Shown piece after piece: positions 1-5,758 of a stretch of DNA of 14,687 bases. This DNA comes from Oscillospiraceae bacterium (lineage in GTDB: Bacteria; Bacillota; Clostridia; Oscillospirales; Acutalibacteraceae). The position numbers and the translations under genes are program-made. Every line of letters begins with the position of its first letter. Within the stretch, counting starts at the first letter, position 1. The notes under the pieces are model-generated. The model was not told the DNA's origin. It worked only from the letters and a program-made list of their open reading frames with translations, and made no database searches. The stretch is taken from assembly GCA_015066165.1 (NCBI GenBank), contig SVOX01000026.1, positions 1 through 14,687 of the forward strand. Direction: 5' to 3'.

Positions 1-187
1 CTACGAAGGTTGGCCGGCAATTATCCGTGCAGTAAACACTACCGACGCTATGTCGGCTACAATTGAAGAAATCCCTTACAAAGTTCTCCACAAAATTACC
101 GACCGTATAACCAAAGAGGTTGACGGCATTAACCGTGTTCTTATGGACTTAACTCCAAAACCGGTTGGAACTATCGAGTGGGAATAA
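1..187 (+). CDS. guaA: GMP synthase (glutamine-hydrolysing), C-terminal fragment
   Basis: Only the last 61 codons are present (reading frame from base 2, stop TAA 185-187). The fragment contains IPYKVLHKITDRI, then EVDGINRVLMDLT, and ends PKPVGTIEWE. This matches the C-terminal dimerisation/substrate domain of GuaA, whose family characteristically ends in a KPP.TIEWE-type tail. GuaA aminates XMP to GMP in the cytoplasm using glutamine and ATP, in purine biosynthesis. The catalytic glutamine amidotransferase and ATP-pyrophosphatase domains lie outside the window. The stop codon sits inside the 5' arm of a 14-bp hairpin (183-229), but the convincing U-tailed terminator is about 175 bp further on, after a repeat-bounded element. 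Identification rests on recognising the conserved C-terminus. Confidence 0.93.
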   Translation, partial: YEGWPAIIRAVNTTDAMSATIEEIPYKVLHKITDRITKEVDGINRVLMDLTPKPVGTIEWE

Positions 188-229
188 ACACTTCACGCGT
201 CCGGTGGACGATGAAGTGAAGTGTTTATT
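183..229 (+). other. Nested hairpin overlapping the guaA stop codon
   Basis: A perfect 14-bp inverted repeat pairs 183-196 with 216-229. Its 19-nt apical region contains a second 5-bp stem (198-202 with 206-210, CGTCC/GGACG, loop GGT). The outer 5' arm includes the TAA stop of guaA. The apical part starts exactly at the first base of the 25-bp direct repeat (197). No U-run follows the 3' arm, so it is not a classical intrinsic terminator. It could protect the 3' end of guaA mRNA or be a terminator relic interrupted by the repeat. Confidence 0.6.
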
Positions 230-340
230 AGCGCCGCGGTCGACAGGTGCGCCGCGCTCCAAGCGAGCGCAACGTCGGGCACCGCAAGAGGGCACCTTTA
301 GGAGCGAAGCGATATGCGTCCGGTGGACGATGAAGTGAAG
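197..340. repeat. GC-rich intergenic element bounded by two exact 25-bp direct repeats
   Basis: The same 25 bases occur at 197-221 and 316-340, each holding the palindrome CGTCCGGTGGACG followed by ATGAAGTGAAG. Between them lies a stretch that is about 71 percent G+C over 231-310 by hand count, in strong contrast to the AT-rich surroundings. It has further pairing potential: 254-259 with 265-270 (GCGCTC/GAGCGC), 245-250 with 292-297 (AGGTGC/GCACCT), and 255-260 with 301-306. There are also short internal repeats, GCGCCGCG at 231 and 249 and GGGCACC at 277 and 290. There is no coding frame. It looks like a dispersed, structured intergenic repeat (REP/MITE-like) or a structured RNA. It matches no riboswitch or RNA family I can name. 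Confidence 0.6.
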
Positions 341-361
341 GAAAATTTATAAAACGTTATT

Positions 362-396
362 AAACGGCCTTGTGTTAACAAGGTCGTTTTTGTTTT
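362..396 (+). terminator. Intrinsic terminator downstream of guaA
   Basis: An 11-bp stem pairs 362-372 with 379-389 (AAACGGCCTTG / CAAGGTCGTTT, one G-U pair) around a TGTTAA loop. It is followed by TTGTTTT. This is the first convincing terminator after guaA. The repeat-bounded element lies between it and the guaA stop, so that element is probably transcribed as the guaA 3' UTR. Confidence 0.85.
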
Positions 397-425
397 GAAT
401 TATATGCATTGATAGTAGTGTAATA

Positions 426-454
426 TTGACATTAATAACATAATAATATATAAT
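426..454 (+). promoter_or_regulatory. Consensus sigma-A promoter for the SGNH/FnIII protein gene
   Basis: A perfect -35 TTGACA (426-431), a 17-base spacer and a perfect -10 TATAAT (449-454) predict a start near 461 and a leader of about 50 nt. The ribosome binding site GGAG (501-504) lies 7 nt before the ATG at 512. This is the best-matching promoter in the window and suggests strong expression. Confidence 0.88.
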
Positions 455-511
455 TATTTATGTGTCATTTAAAAATAATTATCATATTTTTAGTTTTTAC
501 GGAGTGTTTTT

Positions 512-2620
512 ATGAAAAGAATTATCTCAACAATTTTAATTACTTTAATGGTTTTTTCTTCTGTGTTTGTGTCGAATATGAGCGTTTTGGCAGAAGAAGT
601 TAGTGAATCACCGCAACCCGACGGTAATGAAACTTACGAGCATCAAGGAGTAGTTTCTTTAGAAGGTAAAAAAATTATGGTGGTTGGTAACTCTATGGTA
701 TATTACGGCAACTGCGTGATATACGGTGACCAAGGCGAAAAAGACGAAGGTTACCTACACCAACTTATCAAGCAACATGATGATAACGTTACCGTAATTG
801 ACCATACCTATTCGGGAAAGAAACTTGACTATATTTATGATAATTATATCTCAAAATTAAGCGAAGAAGAACTTGATGTTGACTATTTAGTATTGTCTGA
901 AGGTAATCAATATAATGATAATCTCTTGGGTACGGTTGAAAAATATTTAGCCCTTTTCCCTGAAGACGTTGAGTTCAGATTTTTAAGACAACCCATGATG
1001 TTTGAAAGCGATTTGCCTTGCCTTTTTGAAGGTGTTCAGGCGCTTCGTGATAACGGCTATATAGTTGTTGACTGGGGACAAATGGTATATGATATTCACT
1101 CCGGTAGCAAAGAAGTGCCAGGTGCTGTTTCGGAATTTAACCGTTGCAGTTTTATGAAAGAAAATCTTGGATTTAAAAACGGCGAAGGAACAGTTCACGC
1201 CAGCGGCAGAGACGGGGACAGAAACCATCAAAACCCGCTTTCAGGTTATATAACAGCGCAAATGTTATATTCTTCGCTTACTAACCGTTCGGCCGTTCTT
1301 ACCGATTATCAGTTTTGTTACGATATTGGAATACATAGATATTTCAATATAGACAATTTTGCAAAAATCCATTATACAGACCCTGAAAACCCCACAAATT
1401 TCCATAAAATTTTCCGCTCACCCCAAGATATGTTGGGTTTGCAAATTTTGATAGACGAATATTTAGCAACAGAGGGTATTCACACTTTAACTGTTCAAGA
1501 CGAGGTAAAGCCGACTTGTACAAGTGTTGGTTTCACACGTGGAAGTTATTGCAAAATATGTCAAAAAGCGGTTGAAGAGCAAACCTTTATACCTATAGAT
1601 GAAATTGGCTCTCACAAGTTAGAAACTACAGTTGGCATAGCCCCAACTTGCACCAAAGAGGGTAAGAGTATTGGTATTTCTTGTGAACTTTGCGGTGAGG
1701 TTTTTGCTAAAAGTGAAACCATTGCCCCAACAGGACATTTGATTAAGGAAGAGGTAACCAAGGCAACAACCAGCAAAGACGGTAAGGTTGTGGAGATTTG
1801 TCAATATTGTGACGAAGTTATTGATATTGATATAATTGAAAAGATAAAGTCAATTTCGCTTTACAATTCGGTTTATACTTATTACGGAACAGTAAAAAAT
1901 CCAACACCAATTGTCACTGATACAAGCGGTAGAAAACTTAAAAAGGATCAAGATTATACCGTTACTTATCCTGACGGAAGAATTGAAATAGGCGATTATA
2001 AAATTAAGGTTACCTTAAAAGGAAATTATAAAGGTAGCAAAGAACTTATATTTAAAATTCGTCCTGACGGTGTTAAAAATTTAAAATCAACTGCAACGGC
2101 AACCACCGTAAATCTCACTTGGGACGGTGTTCCTAAAGCTACAAAGTACAGAATTTACAAGTACGACAGTAAATCTAAAACTTATAAAAAGGTTGCAGAT
2201 ACAAAAAATACAAGTTATAAAATCACTGGTCTTAGCCGTGGTACTAAATATAAATACAGAGTAAGACCGTGCGCCCGTATAAACGGTACAGATTATTATT
2301 CTGATAAATACGAATACACAACTGCTATTACCAAGCCAAAAACCGCAAAAATCACAAGTGTTTCTTCAACTAAATCCAAAACCGCACTTGTTAAATGGAA
2401 AAAAGTTACTAATGCTGAAAGGTATGAAATAATTTGTTCAAGAAGTAAGTCGTTTAAAAACGCAAAAACAGTGACCGTTTCCAGCAAATATACCAAAGCC
2501 ACAATTAAAGGTTTGTCCAAAGGTAAAAAGTATTATTTTAAGGTACGTGCTTATAGATCGTTATCTTCGGTTAAGGTATATGGTAATTACTCAAACGCAA
2601 AGTCTAAAAAGATAAAATAG
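512..2620 (+). CDS. Secreted SGNH-hydrolase-like protein with Cys modules, Ig-like and two fibronectin III domains
   Basis: 702 aa. A signal peptide covers residues 1-27 (VLA|EE); there is no lipobox Cys and no LPxTG tail. Residues 52-265 resemble SGNH/DUF4886-type hydrolases: strand plus IMVVGNSM with candidate nucleophile Ser61, YLVLSEGNQYND (125-136) in the block III position, and DRNH (Asp236, His239) as a plausible DxxH pair followed by PLSGY. Residues 323-440 carry three Cys modules with C-x10-C-x2-C spacing (Cys336/347/350 and 380/391/394); the third keeps only Cys430/433. An Ig-like/MBG-type module (447-518, KKDQDYTVTYPDG, GNYKGS) precedes two fibronectin III domains (about 519-605 and 610-701). 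It is probably an extracellular esterase or deacetylase with carbohydrate- or surface-interaction modules, but the substrate is unknown. The gene stands alone between its own promoter and terminator. The ATG at 512 is set by GGAG at 501. Domain calls are by eye; the secreted modular nature is certain, the enzyme call moderate. Confidence 0.75.
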   Translation: MKRIISTILITLMVFSSVFVSNMSVLAEEVSESPQPDGNETYEHQGVVSLEGKKIMVVGNSMVYYGNCVIYGDQGEKDEGYLHQLIKQHDDNVTVIDHTYSGKKLDYIYDNYISKLSEEELDVDYLVLSEGNQYNDNLLGTVEKYLALFPEDVEFRFLRQPMMFESDLPCLFEGVQALRDNGYIVVDWGQMVYDIHSGSKEVPGAVSEFNRCSFMKENLGFKNGEGTVHASGRDGDRNHQNPLSGYITAQMLYSSLTNRSAVLTDYQFCYDIGIHRYFNIDNFAKIHYTDPENPTNFHKIFRSPQDMLGLQILIDEYLATEGIHTLTVQDEVKPTCTSVGFTRGSYCKICQKAVEEQTFIPIDEIGSHKLETTVGIAPTCTKEGKSIGISCELCGEVFAKSETIAPTGHLIKEEVTKATTSKDGKVVEICQYCDEVIDIDIIEKIKSISLYNSVYTYYGTVKNPTPIVTDTSGRKLKKDQDYTVTYPDGRIEIGDYKIKVTLKGNYKGSKELIFKIRPDGVKNLKSTATATTVNLTWDGVPKATKYRIYKYDSKSKTYKKVADTKNTSYKITGLSRGTKYKYRVRPCARINGTDYYSDKYEYTTAITKPKTAKITSVSSTKSKTALVKWKKVTNAERYEIICSRSKSFKNAKTVTVSSKYTKATIKGLSKGKKYYFKVRAYRSLSSVKVYGNYSNAKSKKIK

Positions 2621-2630
2621 AAGTAAAGAA

Positions 2631-2662
2631 AAAGGCAGGGGAAACCCTGCCTTTGAATTTTT
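2631..2662 (+). terminator. Intrinsic terminator of the SGNH/FnIII protein gene
   Basis: A perfect 10-bp stem (2631-2640 AAAGGCAGGG with 2645-2654 CCCTGCCTTT) closes on a stable GAAA tetraloop. GAATTTTT follows it. The stem starts 10 bases after the stop codon. Confidence 0.92.
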
Positions 2663-2671
2663 AAAAAACAC

Positions 2672-2700
2672 TTGAAAGTGTTTTGGATTTGCTGTAAAAT
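2672..2700 (+). promoter_or_regulatory. Promoter for the solute-binding multidomain protein gene
   Basis: TTGAAA (2672-2677), a 17-base spacer and TAAAAT (2695-2700). The -35 lies inside a short 8-bp hairpin (2665-2672 with 2677-2684, loop TGAA), which may be a backup terminator for the gene before. An alternative -10 (TATAAT, 2701-2706) has no well-spaced -35. Confidence 0.65.
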
Positions 2701-2736
2701 TATAATGCTATTATTTTGCAGTAAAGGAGAATGTTT

Positions 2737-4965
2737 ATGTCTAAAAAAATAATAAGTGTGTTTATGACTTTGTTTTTTATTGCATCTATTTTTGCAAATG
2801 CTTCTATGACAACCTTTGCAAAGGAAACACTTAAAATTACAAAGTCGCCTAAATCGGTTACTGTTGCTAACGGTAAAAAAGCAAAAGTAACAGTAAAGGC
2901 AAGTGGTGACGGCGTAAAATACACTTGGTATTATAAAAACAACGGTGCTAAAAAATACAAAAAAACTTCTGTCAAATCAAAAACCTATACTGTAAAAATG
3001 AGCAATAAAATAAGCGGTAGAAAAGTCTATTGTTTGATTAAGGATAAGTATGGTAACAAGTTGAAAACCAAAGTTGTAACTCTTACAAGCAGTAGCGCTT
3101 TAAGAATTATAAAGCAACCGTCTGCAGTGAGTGCGGGACATAACGTTAAAGCCAAAGTTACCGTAAAGGTTAAAGGTAAAGGTGTAAAATACACTTGGTA
3201 TTATAAAGATAACGGCACTAAAAAGTATAAGAAGGCATCTACAAAATCGAAGACTTATTCGGTTAAAATGACCGAAAAAATAGACGGCAGAACGGTTTAT
3301 TGTTTGGTGAAAGATAAATATGGCAAAAAGATGAAAACAGTGTCGGTTAAACTGTCGTTAAAACACAGTTATAATAGCGGAAAAATCACTACTGTTGCAA
3401 CTTGTCAAAAAACGGGTGTAAAGGTTTATACATGTAACGTTTGCAAGGTTACAAAAAATGAAATAATACCTAAGACATTGCATACACTTGATAACGGAAC
3501 AGTTGTTAAAGATTCGACTTGCGCCGAAGAAGGCATAAAATTCTTTGGTTGTAAAAACTGTTTTCAAGTAGTAAAATTTGAAAAGTTGAGTAAAAAACCT
3601 CATACTTCTGATGAAGGTACAATAACAAAACCTGCAACAGTTTTTGAAGAAGGCGAAAAAACTTTTAAGTGTATATATTGTCCTGCTGTAATCAAGGTTG
3701 AAAAAATTTCAAAAGTTGAAATTGGTGGAGGTTCTTCCAATTTGCCTGAGGAAAATATTGTGGGCGGTAAGTCATGGCTACAAGTTTTGGAGTCTATGCC
3801 TAAAAATTTGCAGGGTACAAATCTCGTTATGTATAACTGGTACCCCGCTTCTGAATATACAGGCGCTCCTGCAGTTATTGAAAATTTCTCAAAGCAAACC
3901 GGTATTAAAGTTGAGTGGCGAACAATTACTTATTCAAATTATTTTACAAAACTTCCGGCTTTAATAGCTTCGGGAGAAAATATTCCTGATATAGCAAGAC
4001 TTCGTGGTCCGCAACCGGCGTTTTTACAAAATTTTCAACCTCTTAATAAAATTGGATACGATTTTTCTGACGGTGCTTGGGACCAAGATATTATGAAGAT
4101 GTACACGTATGGAAGTAATACGTATGCAACCACGCTTAAAAACACACATCTTGGTTCGCCAAATTTAATGTTATATAACAAAGCACTTATTGATAAATAT
4201 GAATTTGAAGACCCATATACACTTTGGAAAACGGGTAAGTGGAACTGGGATAAATATATTGAGATGTGCCGTGATTTTAAGGGACTAACAGGTAATAACG
4301 GTTCTTGCGGAGAAGGTCACTTTAGATTTTATACTGCAATGCATGGTATTCAGGGTGCTATTTCGCATAACGGTAAACAATTTTATAATGCTATGAAAGA
4401 AAAGCTATTCTTAGAAGTTCATCAAAAACTCGGTGATTTATATAATAATGAAAAACTTTTCGCTTTTGGCAGCGGTGAAAGATTTGATGACGGAAAGGTA
4501 CTTTTCTCAACCGGTGATGGTGTTACGCTTAGAAGGAAAAATTCATATTTTGGCGCTTTAAAAAATGCTAATACGTTATATGCAGTTCCTTGTCCCGAAA
4601 TAAATGGCCAAAGCAAATATTACCAAGGTTTTAATCAAATTGAAGCGTACGGAATAGCACTGGGTGCCCCCAACGCTGAAGCAGCTCCATATTTTTTAAG
4701 ATATTTCCTTGATGGCAGTAATTACGAACTATCAGATTTCTTTGTAAATGAGCAAAATCTTGAAGTTTATAATTGGTGTATGCAACAAACCAATAAAATA
4801 TATGCTTATGGTTATCCTGTAGGTATGGGAGGCACTTATAATACTAATAGTATTGAAGTACAAACAGGCGCACAAATGAAGTCTTTTATTGATGCTAATT
4901 ACGGCATAACGGATAAATCGGTTTGTGAATATAATGAAATAGCATCACGGCTTAAAAATAAATAA
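2737..4965 (+). CDS. Secreted multidomain protein: Ig-like repeats, Cys modules and C-terminal ABC-type solute-binding domain
   Basis: 742 aa from the ATG at 2737. AAAGGAG (2723-2729) is spaced 7 nt from it and abuts the earlier in-frame ATG at 2731, so the later start is preferred. A signal peptide (1-28, TFA|KE) lacks a lipobox Cys. Two tandem 90-residue Lys/Tyr-rich Ig-like repeats (about 32-121 and 122-211) share VKYTWYYK, SKTYxVKM and VYCLxKDKYG. Three Cys modules follow (Cys223/233/236 and 262/272/275; the third has only 312/315), then a GGGSS linker. From about 345 to the end is a family 1 (sugar/peptide type) extracellular solute-binding fold: NLVMYNWYPASEYTGAPAVI, FSKQTGIKVEWRT, LPALIASGENIPDIARLRG, LMLYNKALIDKY, WKTGKWNWDKYIEMCRDF. 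No ABC permease or ATPase is nearby. Binding proteins of Gram-positives are normally lipoproteins; this one would be released or held by other means. It may scavenge or sense a ligand. Ligand unknown. Confidence 0.8.
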   Translation: MSKKIISVFMTLFFIASIFANASMTTFAKETLKITKSPKSVTVANGKKAKVTVKASGDGVKYTWYYKNNGAKKYKKTSVKSKTYTVKMSNKISGRKVYCLIKDKYGNKLKTKVVTLTSSSALRIIKQPSAVSAGHNVKAKVTVKVKGKGVKYTWYYKDNGTKKYKKASTKSKTYSVKMTEKIDGRTVYCLVKDKYGKKMKTVSVKLSLKHSYNSGKITTVATCQKTGVKVYTCNVCKVTKNEIIPKTLHTLDNGTVVKDSTCAEEGIKFFGCKNCFQVVKFEKLSKKPHTSDEGTITKPATVFEEGEKTFKCIYCPAVIKVEKISKVEIGGGSSNLPEENIVGGKSWLQVLESMPKNLQGTNLVMYNWYPASEYTGAPAVIENFSKQTGIKVEWRTITYSNYFTKLPALIASGENIPDIARLRGPQPAFLQNFQPLNKIGYDFSDGAWDQDIMKMYTYGSNTYATTLKNTHLGSPNLMLYNKALIDKYEFEDPYTLWKTGKWNWDKYIEMCRDFKGLTGNNGSCGEGHFRFYTAMHGIQGAISHNGKQFYNAMKEKLFLEVHQKLGDLYNNEKLFAFGSGERFDDGKVLFSTGDGVTLRRKNSYFGALKNANTLYAVPCPEINGQSKYYQGFNQIEAYGIALGAPNAEAAPYFLRYFLDGSNYELSDFFVNEQNLEVYNWCMQQTNKIYAYGYPVGMGGTYNTNSIEVQTGAQMKSFIDANYGITDKSVCEYNEIASRLKNK
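2830..3369 (+). repeat. Tandem 270-bp coding duplication (Ig-like repeats)
   Basis: Two adjacent 270-bp units (2830-3099 and 3100-3369) encode the two Ig-like domains. They are offset by exactly 90 codons. A 24-base stretch is identical at 2914-2937 and 3184-3207. The rest differs largely at third positions and scattered residues, which points to an old but recognisable internal duplication. Confidence 0.8.
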
Positions 4966-4969
4966 AACT

Positions 4970-5003
4970 AAACGGCAGGTGGAACCTGCCGTTTTATTTT
5001 TTG
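4970..5003. terminator. Bidirectional terminator between convergent genes
   Basis: An 11-bp stem (4970-4980 with 4984-4994, core AACGGCAGGT/ACCTGCCGTT) on a GGA loop is followed on + by a TTATTTTTT run. On - it is followed by AG and then TTTT. The + T-run contains the stop codon (4994-4996) of the converging small membrane protein gene. Confidence 0.85.
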
Positions 5004-5326
5004 ATAAGTTTTATTATTAAATTTATAAATGAACCAAAACACAAACCTAATACCGATATTACTAAATACCAAACTGCGTGAATTAGCGCCGATTCGTTAT
5101 AGTAAATAAATACCGAAGGTATAAATAAAAGTGATATAAAAAAAGGATAAAGAAATTTTAAATTAGTTTTTGATAATATTCCAAGGGCAAATGACAAAAT
5201 AAAGGTTGCCAAAATTATTAAAAATACCATTCCCATAGCATCGGTAGGCCCTGCAAATAAAGGGAAAATGTAAAACATAAATAATTGGAAAGCAGTAATT
5301 ATTATTTCTTTTAAATATTTTTTCAT
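4994..5326 (-). CDS. Small integral membrane protein of unknown function
   Basis: 110 aa, very hydrophobic, with a Lys-rich N-terminus (MKKYLKE) and C-terminus (IKLIKK). Four membrane segments can be drawn at about 7-25, 31-50, 57-75 and 82-106. I do not recognise the family. Segments 2 and 4 contain Gly/Ser helix-packing positions (SFALGIL, GLCFGSF) and there are no obvious catalytic residues. The start is supported by AAAGGAG (complement of 5334-5340), 7 nt before the ATG. A candidate promoter lies directly upstream and a shared bidirectional terminator downstream, so it is probably a single-gene transcript separate from the PqqD/OPT genes. Presence of a real gene is likely; function cannot be inferred. 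Confidence 0.7.
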   Translation of the reverse strand: MKKYLKEIIITAFQLFMFYIFPLFAGPTDAMGMVFLIILATFILSFALGILSKTNLKFLYPFFISLLFIPSVFIYYNESALIHAVWYLVISVLGLCFGSFINLIIKLIKK

Positions 5327-5354
5327 ACATTTTCTCCTTTAACTTTATGCTTTT

Positions 5355-5383
5355 ATTTTAGCATAAGTAAGCAAGAAAGTAAA
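5355..5383 (-). promoter_or_regulatory. Candidate extended -10 promoter of the small membrane protein gene
   Basis: Reading on -: TTTACT (5383-5378), a 17-base spacer and TAAAAT (5360-5355), preceded by TGC as an extended -10. It overlaps a 6-bp inverted repeat (5346-5351 with 5360-5365) and partly the U-tail of the upstream terminator. The -35 match is only 4 of 6. Confidence 0.5.
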
Positions 5384-5420
5384 CAAACAAAACCATCTAC
5401 CTTTTGGGTAGATGGTTTTT
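5377..5420 (-). terminator. Terminator after the OPT/PqqD-like genes
   Basis: A perfect 13-bp stem (5389-5401 with 5407-5419, AAAACCATCTACC / GGTAGATGGTTTT) has a 5-base loop. On the - strand the 3' arm ends UUUU and continues GUUUGUUU. It begins 2 nt after the stop codon of the PqqD-like gene. Confidence 0.88.
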
Positions 5421-5421
5421 G

Positions 5422-5757
5422 CTATTTAAAGGTTATGAATTTGTATGATTCTAAAATCTCGAAATATTTTACAAGGCGGGGATATAACGGCTCTGCCTTT
5501 TCGCCGAAATGCTCTTCAACCTGTTTGCCAATTTGGAATATATCTTTTTCACCATCGATTAAAGGCCACACGAAACTGCCGATTTCTTCAAGATGGATGT
5601 AACTGATTTTTGGCTTTTTAAAAAGTTTTTGAGCGATGCGGTTAAATACGCCGTTGTTTTCTATTTCAAGTGTTACACCGTTTTGGTCTTGAGACCAATT
5701 AATATTTTGGTTTAAAACGGGAACTTTTTCGACAAAGTTTTCATTTTTATTTTTCAT
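5422..5757 (-). CDS. PqqD-family protein (peptide-chaperone-like), coupled to the OPT transporter
   Basis: 111 aa. Residues about 53-110 follow the PqqD pattern: the strand YIHLEEIGSFVWPLIDG (53-69) corresponds to the family's LN-x2-G-x3-W-x3-DG element. A helix (IFQIGKQVEEHFGE) and a C-terminal helix-strand (LVKYFEILESYKFITF) follow. The N-terminal half (LNQNINWSQDQNGVTLEIEN) gives the preceding beta strands. PqqD and related RRE domains bind precursor peptides for modification enzymes, usually radical SAM proteins; none is present here. The ATG lies 1 nt beyond the OPT stop codon and has no clear ribosome binding site, which implies translational coupling. A role in handling a peptide or partner for the transporter is inference from position only. 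The terminator follows immediately. Confidence 0.75.
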   Translation of the reverse strand: MKNKNENFVEKVPVLNQNINWSQDQNGVTLEIENNGVFNRIAQKLFKKPKISYIHLEEIGSFVWPLIDGEKDIFQIGKQVEEHFGEKAEPLYPRLVKYFEILESYKFITFK

Positions 5758-5758
5758 T

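Noticed and set aside
197..340. Possible CRISPR: two 25-bp direct repeats
   Set aside because: Only two copies, separated by 94 bp of GC-rich folded sequence. The unit contains its own short palindrome but there is no regular spacer array and no cas gene.
373..378. GTTAAC as a BirA-type half-site
   Set aside because: It is the loop region of the guaA terminator hairpin and is far from bioY.
188..511. Riboswitch or leader regulating the SGNH/FnIII gene
   Set aside because: The folded element lies upstream of a terminator and of the promoter at 426-454, so it is not in that gene's leader; the actual leader (about 461-511) is AT-rich and unstructured.
2731..2736. Upstream ATG (2731) as start of the solute-binding protein
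   Set aside because: It directly abuts the AAAGGAG site (2723-2729), leaving almost no spacing; the ATG at 2737 has the normal 7-nt spacing.
5422..5757. RiPP biosynthetic cluster suggested by the PqqD-like protein
   Set aside because: No radical SAM enzyme, no precursor-like small gene and no export ATPase in the window; the neighbours are a peptide importer and a dipeptidase.
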